Of a stretch of 64,000 bases of DNA, positions 26,530 to 36,087 are shown piece by piece; positions within the stretch are counted from its first letter, which is position 1, and every line of letters begins with the position of its first letter. Source of the DNA: UBA3263 sp964554335 (GTDB lineage Bacteria > Bacteroidota > Bacteroidia > Bacteroidales > Muribaculaceae). The translations under genes were made by a program, and so were the position numbers. Under the pieces are notes generated by a model. That model was given only the letters and a program-made list of their open reading frames with translations, had not been told where the DNA came from and did no database searches. The stretch spans positions 1-64,000 of the forward strand of contig CAZKOF010000004.1 in the NCBI GenBank assembly GCA_964554335.1, read 5' to 3'.

Positions 26530-28023
26530 TTAGTAGCCGTAGAGCTCGAGCTCGGACGCGCACCAGTAGATGGCGCCTGTCGTCGTACCCAGACTGCCGC
26601 CCCCGGATTCCATTACGCAGAAGCGCAGATACCGGATAGAGGACTCGCTGAGGTAGGGTTGCTCATCAGTGCCGAAAGAACCTACTGCAACCGCTTCATA
26701 GAGTTGGTCGGTCATATTTTCAATTTTCGCGAAGGGCACGGTCGGCCAGTTGTCAGGATCGTTGGAACCATAGAGATATACGGTCTTGACATAACCGGCA
26801 GCCGTTGGAGAGTTACGGTTGGTGAGGTTGAAGCGGAACATCGACATCTGCTCGGGGAGCTCGATCTGGAGATACGAGGCGTAGACAGACTCACGGGGGT
26901 TTGCAACCGACCAGCCCGAGTGGAAGAAGGTCGACGTGTTGCCGTCGAACAGATCTGAAAGAGGACCTTCTGACGGTTCCTGGTCGTTAGTCTTAACGTT
27001 AGCGGTCGAGAGTTGGATCTTATTGAGCGTGACCACATCGATGACGCGCACGGTGAAAATCAGCGTCATCTCATTGTCAATCCCGAGGGCGTCGCCGGGG
27101 TTGTTTTGGGCGTCGTCCCAGGTGATGGGATTGTCATGATCAACCTTTACCGCGATGGCATAAAGGTTGAGAAGGTTGAGTTTGTCGAGGTCGATGCTGA
27201 GATTGAGAGGCAGGTAGGTCGTTCCGGCCGTGAAGTGATATTCCGTCTGCAGGGTGTAGGCCGAGGGGTCCAAAGGAATATAGTTCGTGCCGTTGGCTGC
27301 ATTATAGTCGGTAATAGCCTGATCGTCGGCGTGAACGTGGAGTTTGAAACCCCAGGGGTTATCACATGGAATGCTGAAGTTCGCCTCGGGCTTATAGAAA
27401 TTGTTGCCCTCCGAGAGCAGCGTGCTCCTGTTGATTGTGCGCGCAACCACGCCGTTGACATCGGCGGTTAAAGAGGGCGTTTGCAAATCAAGCGAAACGA
27501 GCGTCACGTTGGCATAGGAGCTGACCGTGTCCTGTTCGCTCACGAGAGTAACGGGAATCACAGGGGTCCTTTCGCCGATAGAGGCGGCGTTTTGGTCCAT
27601 CCATGTTTTCAGGACGCTCGGACGGATGTAGAGTGTATGGACCTCATAACGCTTATCCTCGCTGTCGAACGACATGTCGACGGAATAGATATTTTCGGTT
27701 GCCGAGGGCGAGAAAGAGTAGCATTCGCTGCCGACGCGCACGGTGTAGGAGTTGCCCGAGGATTCCTGGTATTCGGCGAACTCCGTATCATTCATCACCT
27801 TGAGTGTGGCGCTCGAGTTGTGGGCGGGATCATATCCGCCTTTCATCACGACGAAAGGAACCTCGGCAGTAACATCGGTCGAGTAAACTGTCAGTTCCCG
27901 GGTGCCGGAATCCTTTATGGAGAAGACTCCGTCGAACTCCTCGGGATAGATGTCATACTTGTCGCATGAAGTGGTGGAGGCCATCAGCGCAAGCAGTCCG
28001 GATGCAAAAAATATTTTTTTCAT
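26530..28023 (-). CDS. DUF1735/discoidin surface glycan-binding lipoprotein
   Basis: A 497-residue lipoprotein (Cys20 in ASTTSC) with two N-terminal Ig-like segments of the DUF1735 (BT_3987-like) type, roughly residues 30-200 and 200-330, and a C-terminal discoidin-like domain from about 345 ending SELELYGY. This is the usual build of surface glycan-binding or accessory proteins placed after SusD. It probably captures substrate on the cell surface next to the SusCD complex. Spacing of 21 nt to the M60 gene and 35 nt to the SusD gene indicates one operon. No catalytic motif is visible. Confidence 0.85.
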   Translation of the reverse strand: MKKIFFASGLLALMASTTSCDKYDIYPEEFDGVFSIKDSGTRELTVYSTDVTAEVPFVVMKGGYDPAHNSSATLKVMNDTEFAEYQESSGNSYTVRVGSECYSFSPSATENIYSVDMSFDSEDKRYEVHTLYIRPSVLKTWMDQNAASIGERTPVIPVTLVSEQDTVSSYANVTLVSLDLQTPSLTADVNGVVARTINRSTLLSEGNNFYKPEANFSIPCDNPWGFKLHVHADDQAITDYNAANGTNYIPLDPSAYTLQTEYHFTAGTTYLPLNLSIDLDKLNLLNLYAIAVKVDHDNPITWDDAQNNPGDALGIDNEMTLIFTVRVIDVVTLNKIQLSTANVKTNDQEPSEGPLSDLFDGNTSTFFHSGWSVANPRESVYASYLQIELPEQMSMFRFNLTNRNSPTAAGYVKTVYLYGSNDPDNWPTVPFAKIENMTDQLYEAVAVGSFGTDEQPYLSESSIRYLRFCVMESGGGSLGTTTGAIYWCASELELYGY

Positions 28024-28058
28024 GCTGTTATAGTCTGGAATGTGTAACGGTTTGAAAT

Positions 28059-30119
28059 TTAGTATCCGGGGGCCTGAACCATCTGCGGGTTCTTGTAGAC
28101 CTCATTGATGAAGAGCGGATAGAGATACTGGCGGGCACCGAAAGTGAACGTCGAGTTGCAGACGCGCGGAGTGTTGAACTCCTCAAACGTGCAGTTCTCG
28201 ATGTCGCCCGTCAGACCCTGGCGCATGCCGGCGGCAAAATATTCGCTGCCTGCAACCCAGCGGCGCACGTCGTAGTAGCGCTGACCTTCGTCCCACAACT
28301 CGATGAAGCGTTCCTGACGGACCCATTCAACCAGCGTCATCTGCTTGGATGTGTTGGTAATCGGGTTATTGAACGTCACGCCTATCTCGGATTCGGTAAG
28401 TTCCGGCACACCTGCGCGCTTGCGGATACGGTTGATGTACTCTATCGCGGTTGCCGCGTAGCTTGCGTCAGCACCGGCGCGCTTGGGGTTAGCCAACTCG
28501 GCGGCACATTCGGCGAGGTTGAGGTAAAGCTCCGTCAGGCGCATAAGTACGATCGGGTGATACGTGCCGGGTTGCGCAGTCAGCTGATTGTCAATCGAGT
28601 AGACGGGAGCGATATGCTTCATCGCCAGAAGACCGGTCGAGGCCAGATTTTTAGGTTCGTTGGTAAAGTCCGCACCCTGGCCTCCGTCTTTGTTGGTCTT
28701 GAAGTTCAGCGTAAAGGGCTCACCGTTCTTGATACGGTTGAGATAGTTGCCGCCGTCGAAGGCAATCCAGGCATAGAAGCGGGGCTCGCGGTTGCGCACG
28801 AGGTTGATCATGTCCTCATGTCCGGTAACGGACGGAGTAATAGCCCGGAACCATTCGCTCTTGGGCGAGAAGTCGATGTCGGGGTGGCTGTCGGCGGGCA
28901 GACGTCCGTCCTTACACAGGAAGTTATAAACCGTGTTCAGGGTGGGGTTGACTACCGACCACGCGTAGGTGTACCACTGGCCGTTGCTGTTCTTGATTAT
29001 CTTCAGCGGGAAGCGGGCCGCCTCAAGATTGCCGTAAGTGTAGCGTATCGACCAGAGGATTTCAGGATTCTCAGACTGCGAGGTCGTGTGGAGATAGCGG
29101 TTGAGCATCACCTTATCGATGAACGTCCGTTTCTCGGTGTCGTCGGCAAAGTCAACGGGAATCCAATCCATATTACTATAACCGTTGTTCCCAACCACGT
29201 TTTCTTCTTTCACCGCCTCATATTCAGCGTCATCGAAAAGTCTGTGGTATTTTTCGGCGAGTTCGATGGCCTCCGATGTGGCTTTGAAGGCATCGACCCA
29301 CTTCTGGCGGTCATATGTGTTTGAAACAAGCTCCTTGCCATAGCCGGGAGTCTCGTAGTTGACGTTACGCCATTCGGGATAAGGGAACTTGCCGTTAAAG
29401 AGGTCGGAAGCGGCGAGCAGGAGCAGGCGGGCCTTCATGGCTTTGGCAATAACTTTGGTTGCGCGGCCGAAGTTGGCATTATCCCAGGTCTCGGGCAGGA
29501 CTTTGGCAGCCTCGTCGAACTCGTTGGCAAGATAGCGCACGCAGTAGTCGAAGTGGGAGCGGCCGGGGAAGTCCTCTTCGGGAGCGTCCATATCGATCAA
29601 TTCCATTGTCAAGGGTATAGGACCGTAAAGACGGAGCATCACCATATGATAGTAAGCCTTCAGGAAGCGAGATTCGGCAAGCCACAGGTTCTCTTCCTCC
29701 TCGTTGCGGGTCACCTCATAGTCGCGGCCGGTTGACAGGAGCTCTTTCTCGAACAACAGGCACTGGCCGATGTACTGATACATCGTTCCCCAAAGCCATT
29801 GGATATTGCTGCCGTCGGTGGTCTGGGTGTTCTTCAGCACGGCGAAACAAGACGGATATGCCGACTCCTGTTCGTTGGGCCAGACATATTCGTCGGTTGT
29901 CGAACTGAAAGGCGAGGTGTACTCCGCGGGGGCAATCGCAGTGGTGCCCACATAGCAGGAGTAGAGGAAGCCGAGCGCGTTGTCGTGGGTCTTCATCGCG
30001 TCTACGAGGTTTGGCTGCTCCGGCGGAACCACGTCAAGGTAATTGCAGGAAGCCACTCCGAGCAATGATCCGGCAGCGACCGCAACTGCGGCGTATTTGA
30101 AAATATTATTGAATTTCAT
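28059..30119 (-). CDS. SusD/RagB family nutrient-binding lipoprotein (PUL 1)
   Basis: A 686-residue outer-membrane lipoprotein (Cys25 in GVASC) forming the extracellular lid of a SusCD importer. It has the N-terminal SusD-like region (DAMKTHDNALGFLYSCY...) and the C-terminal RagB/SusD part with LMRLTELYLNLAECAAE and EWVRQERFIELWDEGQRYYDVRRW. It is longer than the 500-600 typical, with extra length in the middle. Position right after its SusC partner (45-nt gap) is standard. Confidence 0.95.
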   Translation of the reverse strand: MKFNNIFKYAAVAVAAGSLLGVASCNYLDVVPPEQPNLVDAMKTHDNALGFLYSCYVGTTAIAPAEYTSPFSSTTDEYVWPNEQESAYPSCFAVLKNTQTTDGSNIQWLWGTMYQYIGQCLLFEKELLSTGRDYEVTRNEEEENLWLAESRFLKAYYHMVMLRLYGPIPLTMELIDMDAPEEDFPGRSHFDYCVRYLANEFDEAAKVLPETWDNANFGRATKVIAKAMKARLLLLAASDLFNGKFPYPEWRNVNYETPGYGKELVSNTYDRQKWVDAFKATSEAIELAEKYHRLFDDAEYEAVKEENVVGNNGYSNMDWIPVDFADDTEKRTFIDKVMLNRYLHTTSQSENPEILWSIRYTYGNLEAARFPLKIIKNSNGQWYTYAWSVVNPTLNTVYNFLCKDGRLPADSHPDIDFSPKSEWFRAITPSVTGHEDMINLVRNREPRFYAWIAFDGGNYLNRIKNGEPFTLNFKTNKDGGQGADFTNEPKNLASTGLLAMKHIAPVYSIDNQLTAQPGTYHPIVLMRLTELYLNLAECAAELANPKRAGADASYAATAIEYINRIRKRAGVPELTESEIGVTFNNPITNTSKQMTLVEWVRQERFIELWDEGQRYYDVRRWVAGSEYFAAGMRQGLTGDIENCTFEEFNTPRVCNSTFTFGARQYLYPLFINEVYKNPQMVQAPGY

Positions 30120-30164
30120 ATCGATTGTTTGCTTTGACTATGTTTCATGATATTCGGAAAGAGA

Positions 30165-33100
30165 TTAGATAGTAATCTGCACACCGACAGTGACTGACTT
30201 CGAAAGCGGATAGCTATTCCACGCCTCGAGTTCGGGATCCCACAGTTTGAAGGGGCTGAAGCGGAGCAGGTTCGTGCCGGCGACGTAAACGCGGCCGTAG
30301 GGGAACGACCAGCCGAGTTCAACATTCTTCAGGCGAAGGAACGAACCGTCGCGGAGCCAGTAGGTAGAGGCCACGGAGTTGTTCGACACTTCGGTCTGCG
30401 TCGTGCCCAGGCGGGGATACTCGGCGTCGAAGTTTCCGAGTTCGGGGTCGAAATAGTTCTCGGCAACCCACTTGAGGGCGTTGCGGGCGGTGTTGTTGCT
30501 GCCTTCGTAGAAGGGGTCTATACCGTTGGCAAGGATTGAGCGCTTGGCCTGGCCCACGAACTGGAAGCCGAAGTCGAAGCTGCGCCAGTTGACGGTGGCG
30601 CCGAAACCATACTGGATGCGGGGCGTCGTGCCGTATTCGCTGATCATGGTCTGGTCGTCGGAGTTGATGATGCCGTCGCCGTTGATGTCGCGATACTTGA
30701 TGTCACCGACGCGAACCGTCGACGAACCGACCTGCTGGACGGGGCTGCAGGCAATCTCTTCCTCAGACCGGAACAGGCCTTCGGCAATGTAGCCGTAGAC
30801 GTTGCTCACGCCGGGATAGGGTTTGTCGGTGCGGTAGTTGCTCTTCCATGTGTAGACGTAATCGGGGTCGTCCCAGTCGATAATCTTGTTTTCGGAATAC
30901 GACAGGTTGCCGCGGAAGCTGACGCTCCAGTCCTGATTGATGCGCTGATCATATTGGGCCGATACCTCAAAACCTTGGTTCTGCATCTTACCCTTGTTGG
31001 CGTAAGGCTTTGATTCGTGATATGCCAGCGACTGGGGCCATGATTCGCGTTGGAGGAAGATGTCGTAGCGCGACTCGTGGAAGAAGTCGACAACGAAGCT
31101 CAGCTTGCCCCATAAGGTAAGGTCGACACCGACGTCGGCCTTGCGCGATTTTTCCCAACCGATGCCGGTCAGACCGTAGTAGACAATCTGCGGGCCGCCT
31201 GCATAGTACATTGCGTTCTGAGCGAAATCGCCGGTATAGAAACCGAGTGCGGAGATGTTGTTGTCGTAGATTTTATCGATGTAGAGGAAGCGGGAACCGT
31301 TGGGCTCCTCCAGGTCGTCGGAACCTACCAAACCGTAGGATCCGCGGATCTTGAGGTTGGTGATTACGTTTGCTGCGGGCGCGAAGAACGCTTCATTGCT
31401 CATCACCCAGCCGACAGACGCAGCGGGGAAGAAGCCGAAGCGGTCTTGCTTGGCCAGGCGTTCGGTGCCGTTATAGCCGGCATTGAACTCGACGAGATAG
31501 CGGTGGTCATAGTCGTAGGTTGCGCGGAAAGAGAGGCCCTGGTTGCGCTCGGGCAGAATGGCGTAGCGATATTCGCGCTGACGATAGAGAAGCATTGCGC
31601 TGACATCGTGCAGTCCGAACTTGCGGGCCCAGTTGATGTTGGCCTGGAACTCGAAAGTCTGGTCGGAAGAGCGCGTCGGGCCGGTTTCTGACAGGAACAC
31701 CGTGCCTTCCTGGAGGATTTCGAGCATGTCTTGCGTCAGGTTGGGATTACCGTTCTCATCCTGCAAGAGATATGAGTCGGGGTTGGAAGCCACGGTATAG
31801 TAGTAGGGAGTGACGCGACGCGTAAAGCCGCTGCTGCTCCAGTTCTTGAAGTTCACCCAGGCATCGAATTTGAGGCCCTTCGTGATGAAGTCGAGATCCT
31901 GTTTGATTTTGATAACTGTGTTGATAGTGTTTTCGTTGGTCTGACCGTAGCCGGAGTTCAGCAGGGCATAGGGGTTCTGCTGGATTACCTCGGCACGACG
32001 GATAGCACCGTAGCGGACAAACTCCTCGTCGGGGAACTGCGGATAGGAAACCGGGAAGACCACGGGGTTGGTCGTGAGGATGTAGTTGAACATGGATTTC
32101 GAAGGAGTAACGATGTAGTCATCGTTGATGTTCGGGCCGGAGCTCTGACGGATCTGAGCATTCATGTTCATCTCGATGGTGGTCGTGGGAGTGAGCTTGT
32201 AGGCGATGTTGTTCTGGAACGTATAGTTATAGATGTTGATGTTGTTGTTCCAGGAGTAGTTATTCGAGGTGTTGAGCAGACCGTCCTCGTGCTGGATGTC
32301 GAGCGACATGTAGTAACGGACCTTGCTGCCGCCGCCGCTGACGTTGACATTGCCGCGCTGACGCATGGCCATGCTCTTGAACAGGAGACTGTCCCAGTCG
32401 ACATTGGGATAGAGATAGGGGTTGACGCCCTGACGGGTACGCTCGATAGCGACTTCGGAGTAGTAAGGACTGTTATCGCGGGCAACGCGAGCCTTGTTAT
32501 AGAGTTCCATAAACGAGGGGCCGTCGAGGAACTCGGGGAAGTCGCCTTTGAAGTTGAAGGAGTTCTCGAAGCTGACGCGCACTTTTGTCTGCGAATTGTA
32601 GTCGCCGCCTTTGGTCTTTACAATCATCACGCCGTTGGCGCCGCGGGAGCCGTAGATTGCGGTTGCGGAGGCGTCTTTCAGGATTGAGAATGATTCGATG
32701 TTCTCGGCGGGGATGTAGTCGAGGTCGGAAACGGAGATTTCAACATCGTCAAGAAGGATAAGGGGAGTCTGACGGCCGCCGAACGTGCCGATGCCGCGGA
32801 TGTAGAACTCCGCGGAGCTGCCGGGTTCGCCGGAACGGGTCGAGGATACGACGCCGGCAATCTTACCTGCGAGGGCGGTGGTGAGGTTGCCTGCGGGCAT
32901 ACGGAGTTCGTCGCCCTTGACCGAGGTGATCGCGCCGGTCACGGAGACGCGCTTCTGAGTGCCGGAACCGACAACGACAACTTCGTCGAGGGTATTGTCG
33001 GCACCTTTGAGTTCAACCTTGACGAAACCGAGGTCATCGACCGGCACACGCATTTCATTATAACCGATATAGCTGACAAGAAGCACGGCTCTGTTGCCCG

Positions 33101-33347
33101 ACACGGAAATCGAGAAGTTACCGTCGATGTCGGTTGCCGTAATCGCGTTTTTGTCGCCGACAACACTTACCGTAGCGCCGGGAAGGGGTTCGCCGTCTTG
33201 AGCGTCGACCACCACACCGGTGACTGTACGCTTCGCAGCGATGGCAGTCTTTGGAGCCGAGGCTGCCAACAGATACTGCGGCGTTGCGAGAGCAAAGGCT
33301 GCGGCCACCATCACGACCGTCCGCCAATTTGGGAATGTATGTCTCAT
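30165..33347 (-). CDS. SusC/RagA TonB-dependent outer-membrane transporter (PUL 1)
   Basis: A 1060-residue TonB-dependent barrel. After the signal peptide come a carboxypeptidase-D-like regulatory domain (TVTGVVVDAQDGEPLPGATV), the TonB box region (TLDEVVVVGSGTQ), the plug with the SusC signature ILKDASATAIYGSRGANGV, and the barrel. The barrel ends with VTVGVQITI. It imports oligomers together with the SusD protein. The substrate class cannot be read from it; the M60 peptidase in the operon suggests glycopeptide or peptide. No ECF sigma/anti-sigma pair or hybrid two-component system is adjacent, so its regulator lies elsewhere. Confidence 0.96.
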   Translation of the reverse strand: MRHTFPNWRTVVMVAAAFALATPQYLLAASAPKTAIAAKRTVTGVVVDAQDGEPLPGATVSVVGDKNAITATDIDGNFSISVSGNRAVLLVSYIGYNEMRVPVDDLGFVKVELKGADNTLDEVVVVGSGTQKRVSVTGAITSVKGDELRMPAGNLTTALAGKIAGVVSSTRSGEPGSSAEFYIRGIGTFGGRQTPLILLDDVEISVSDLDYIPAENIESFSILKDASATAIYGSRGANGVMIVKTKGGDYNSQTKVRVSFENSFNFKGDFPEFLDGPSFMELYNKARVARDNSPYYSEVAIERTRQGVNPYLYPNVDWDSLLFKSMAMRQRGNVNVSGGGSKVRYYMSLDIQHEDGLLNTSNNYSWNNNINIYNYTFQNNIAYKLTPTTTIEMNMNAQIRQSSGPNINDDYIVTPSKSMFNYILTTNPVVFPVSYPQFPDEEFVRYGAIRRAEVIQQNPYALLNSGYGQTNENTINTVIKIKQDLDFITKGLKFDAWVNFKNWSSSGFTRRVTPYYYTVASNPDSYLLQDENGNPNLTQDMLEILQEGTVFLSETGPTRSSDQTFEFQANINWARKFGLHDVSAMLLYRQREYRYAILPERNQGLSFRATYDYDHRYLVEFNAGYNGTERLAKQDRFGFFPAASVGWVMSNEAFFAPAANVITNLKIRGSYGLVGSDDLEEPNGSRFLYIDKIYDNNISALGFYTGDFAQNAMYYAGGPQIVYYGLTGIGWEKSRKADVGVDLTLWGKLSFVVDFFHESRYDIFLQRESWPQSLAYHESKPYANKGKMQNQGFEVSAQYDQRINQDWSVSFRGNLSYSENKIIDWDDPDYVYTWKSNYRTDKPYPGVSNVYGYIAEGLFRSEEEIACSPVQQVGSSTVRVGDIKYRDINGDGIINSDDQTMISEYGTTPRIQYGFGATVNWRSFDFGFQFVGQAKRSILANGIDPFYEGSNNTARNALKWVAENYFDPELGNFDAEYPRLGTTQTEVSNNSVASTYWLRDGSFLRLKNVELGWSFPYGRVYVAGTNLLRFSPFKLWDPELEAWNSYPLSKSVTVGVQITI

Positions 33348-33395
33348 TCTGTGATAATTGATTGATTTAAGGAATTTATTTCTATATTTTAACCA

Positions 33396-33439
33396 ACATA
33401 GAAGCTAATTCTCTTCAGCAACAGAATCAGTCTCTATGT
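33396..33439. other. Stem-loop between susC and the upstream secreted-protein gene
   Basis: ACATAGA (33396-33402) and TCTATGT (33433-33439) enclose further complementarity (AATTCTC against a facing GATTCTG segment). It lies in the SusC leader and may end the upstream transcript or act in the leader; no T-run follows. Confidence 0.4.
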
Positions 33440-33490
33440 CGGTAATAGGCAATCTGTTTATCGCGGATGAAATAAGGTCGGAACCGAGGC

Positions 33491-35389
33491 TTACTTCACG
33501 TAGACTTTCTTGCCGTTGATGATGTTGATGCCGCGTACGGGAACGGCGAGCTTGCGGCCCTGAAGGTCGTAGATGCCGGTCATTTCCGGAGCCTCAGCCC
33601 GAGTGATTTCGTTCATAGCGGTAGGGTCTGCCTCGAAGAAGCCGAATACCGAGCCGGAATCGTCGGCGTAATAGGTGTGGAGGGCAGCCTGCTGGTTCAT
33701 GTTCAGAGCGTTACCGTTCTTTTCGGCGGTGAGATGGAAAGCCACGCCATAGTAGTCACCGTAGTGGTGGAGCGCGGGCCAGCAGGCAATTGCCTCAGCC
33801 TCGTCGGTAACCATTGTAAGCTCATCAGACCCCTCGTCGGCTACTGGGCCGACGTAGATGCCGGCAACGGCGTTGTAGACAGTGTAACCGCCGTTGGCAG
33901 CGGGCTTGAAGGTGAAGAGGGCGGTGTCTGCGCTATAGTCGGCGGCGTGGTTATATGAACCGTCGACGACGCATAGGAAGTCGCCTGCGCGCAGGTTCTT
34001 GATAGCGAAGCTCTTGCCGGCGAGATTGCTGATGATAAGAGCGTTGGCATCTTCAATGGCCTTGGTGCGGATAGCCTCGGCGTTGGCGACGAGGTTGGCG
34101 TCATAGGTAAGAGCTTTCAGGTCGGCAACGGCCTTGTTTATGATGTCGGCAACCACGGGGACGTTGGGAATGTAAGCCTGCAGCTCGGCAACAATGCCTG
34201 AGGTTACCTCTTCAACGAGTACTTCGGGATCGTCATTGACGAGGGTCCAGATTGAACCGCCGTCGGCGATGTAATAAAAACCGAAAGTGCCGTCGGCCCA
34301 GGCCTGCCAGTTAAATCCCCAGCCATTCTCCACGGGTGCCTCGCAGAGAGCCAGACCGGTGAAGCCGGCGTTGCTATAGAGTATGGGAGTGAATACAAAA
34401 GCTTCAGCCTCGGAGGCAACGGGCGTTGCTTCGGTGCCGATATAGGTTTTGGTTTCGGCATTGTAGGCAATGTATCCGCCGTCCTTTGCCGTCAGCAGGA
34501 ATTTGCCGGTTGCATTGTCGATATCAGAGGAGCCAACATACTTGTTGTTGGCGGCATCGACGTTCAGATACTGGCCTGTGCCATACTGAATGCGGCGGAG
34601 GTTCTCGAAGATGCAGGTCTGGCCGTCGAACACGGTCAGGAGCTTGGTATCGGCGGCGGCAATAGCGGCGTCATAGGCGGCGTCGACTGCGGCGATGCTG
34701 ACCTCGGTGAGAGCCTTGATCGCATCGATGCCGGCCTGGAGTTCGGCGGCAACGGCGGGAACGGCAGCCTTATAGGTCTCGAGGTCCTCGATTGCGGGAG
34801 CGGCGACATAAGCCTCTATATAAGAGCGGAGGCCCTGCTCGACATTTCCGCCGTCGGCGACGTCGATTTTATAGAACCACCAGCTGCCCCCCTCGCCCGA
34901 TGAGGGTTGGGTCGGAACATAGTTGCCGCAGGTCGGCACAGTACCGCCGGTAGCGTCGAGCGAGTAGCATTTATCGGCGTACTCGGCCCCGGTGGCGGAA
35001 ATGATATTGATGGCATAAGCGCCGCTCTGCTCGACGAGGAAGATATCGGTCGGAGTGGAGGTGGTCACTGCCGTAGCACCTGCCGCGGTAGTCGAGACGC
35101 CATCGTTGACGAAGTCCATGAGGTAGGCGTCGGCGGTTGCGTTCTTGATAACGACGGCGCCCTCGGCGGAACCGGGAGTGACGGCCCAGACGTTGGCAGC
35201 GGAAACGTCGTTGGTGCGCAGAAGGTGGGTAGTGCCGTCACCCGTGGCGTCATATCCTAAATAGGGGATACCGCGATTAGCCACGATAAGATAGTAGTTA
35301 GGAGCTTCGGCAGTTCCCGCTACAGGCTGATCAGCGAACGCCGGAGCGGCAATCGCCGCCATAGACAGAATTGCAAGCAATTTCTTCAT
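33491..35389 (-). CDS. Secreted protein with three related beta-rich modules and sorting-type tail
   Basis: A 632-residue exported protein (signal peptide MKKLLAILSMAAIAAPAFA) that I cannot assign. Three related modules, about residues 25-175, 255-385 and 480-600, each start with a strand such as FENLRR or IKNLRAGDF, hold a middle KDGGYIAYNAE / NGGYTVYNAV segment and end in an aromatic line (GSWWFYKI, GSIWTLV, GSVFGFF). This looks like a ricin-B or trefoil-type lectin fold, which is inference. Alanine-rich helices join them. It ends YDLQGRKLA...NGKKVYVK, the short tail shared with other secreted proteins here. The gene lies 143 nt before SusC of PUL 1 on the same strand and has its own promoter. 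Confidence 0.75.
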   Translation of the reverse strand: MKKLLAILSMAAIAAPAFADQPVAGTAEAPNYYLIVANRGIPYLGYDATGDGTTHLLRTNDVSAANVWAVTPGSAEGAVVIKNATADAYLMDFVNDGVSTTAAGATAVTTSTPTDIFLVEQSGAYAINIISATGAEYADKCYSLDATGGTVPTCGNYVPTQPSSGEGGSWWFYKIDVADGGNVEQGLRSYIEAYVAAPAIEDLETYKAAVPAVAAELQAGIDAIKALTEVSIAAVDAAYDAAIAAADTKLLTVFDGQTCIFENLRRIQYGTGQYLNVDAANNKYVGSSDIDNATGKFLLTAKDGGYIAYNAETKTYIGTEATPVASEAEAFVFTPILYSNAGFTGLALCEAPVENGWGFNWQAWADGTFGFYYIADGGSIWTLVNDDPEVLVEEVTSGIVAELQAYIPNVPVVADIINKAVADLKALTYDANLVANAEAIRTKAIEDANALIISNLAGKSFAIKNLRAGDFLCVVDGSYNHAADYSADTALFTFKPAANGGYTVYNAVAGIYVGPVADEGSDELTMVTDEAEAIACWPALHHYGDYYGVAFHLTAEKNGNALNMNQQAALHTYYADDSGSVFGFFEADPTAMNEITRAEAPEMTGIYDLQGRKLAVPVRGINIINGKKVYVK

Positions 35390-35432
35390 GTTGAATAAAT
35401 GTTAATAATGAAACTTCTTTGGTGAATTTCTG

Positions 35433-35440
35433 CAAAATTA
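35433..35440 (-). promoter_or_regulatory. Promoter -7 box TAATTTTG (proximal)
   Basis: Minus-strand TAATTTTG lies 43 nt before the ATG of the secreted module protein. It is inside a 16-nt repeat GCAAAATTAAGAAAAA that recurs about 127 nt upstream. Confidence 0.6.
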
Positions 35441-35494
35441 AGAAAAATATAATTCACCCCCCCCTATTCTTAACATTATTTAACACTATTTAAC

Positions 35495-35567
35495 TCGGCA
35501 GCTCCGCGAAGCCACGGACCGGCGGCCGGACCTGAGGATTTCGTCTGCCGTAACGGATGCAAAATTA
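35495..35567 (-). promoter_or_regulatory. Distal promoter copy and structured leader or small RNA
   Basis: A second TAATTTTG (35567-35560) starts a segment in which CGGCAG (35550-35545) pairs with CTGCCG (35501-35496) around a GC-rich inner hairpin (CCGG-CCG-CCGG). It is followed by AT-rich DNA and then the proximal promoter. It could be a short RNA or an alternative 5' leader of the secreted-protein gene. Confidence 0.4.
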
Positions 35568-35678
35568 AGAAAAAATTTTCCAATTTTTGTTTTTTTTCGG
35601 GTCAACTTAGTGATTATGTGAAAAAAAAATCGGATATTTGCAGTCGCGTTAGCGCATATTCCCTCTCGGCGCCGACCT

Positions 35679-35751
35679 CGAAAATGAATTTTATTTACAA
35701 TAACTCAAAATCGAAAATGAATTTTATTTATTATTTACAATAACTCAAAAT
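35679..35751 (+). repeat. Tandem duplication in the HU gene leader
   Basis: CGAAAATGAATTTTATTT...ACAATAACTCAAAAT occurs twice in a row (35679-35711 and 35712-35751), the second copy with a 7-nt insertion. It lies directly before the HU start codon. Confidence 0.85.
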
Positions 35752-35767
35752 ATTAACCATTACAAAA

Positions 35768-36043
35768 ATGACAAAAGCTGATATCGTTAGCGAAATTGCT
35801 AAGACAACCGGCATCGACCGCGCCAATGTTCTCGACACCGTTGAAAAGTTCATGGAAGTAGTGAAAGATTCGCTCATCAACGGCGAAAATGTTTATCTCC
35901 GCGGCTTCGGTAGCTTCATTATCAAGACCCGTTCGGAGAAGACCGCACGCAACATCTCCAAGAACACCACCATCATCATTCCCGAACACAAAATCCCCGC
36001 TTTCAAGCCCTCAAAATCGTTCGTGGAAGAGGTTAAGAAATAA
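35768..36043 (+). CDS. HU-family DNA-binding protein
   Basis: A 91-residue histone-like protein that bends and compacts DNA as a dimer in the nucleoid. The family pattern is complete: MTKADIVSEIAKTTG at the N-terminus, the GSF segment in LRGFGSFIIKTR, the flexible DNA-binding arm (ARNISKNTTIIIPEHKIPAFKPSK) and a Lys-rich end. The leader carries a tandem duplication. A 29-residue ribosome-type protein follows after 44 nt and both share a terminator. Which HU paralogue it is cannot be decided. Confidence 0.95.
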   Translation: MTKADIVSEIAKTTGIDRANVLDTVEKFMEVVKDSLINGENVYLRGFGSFIIKTRSEKTARNISKNTTIIIPEHKIPAFKPSKSFVEEVKK

Positions 36044-36087
36044 TCTATTCCTCTCATTTCAATCATTAACACAAAAAGATTAAAACT

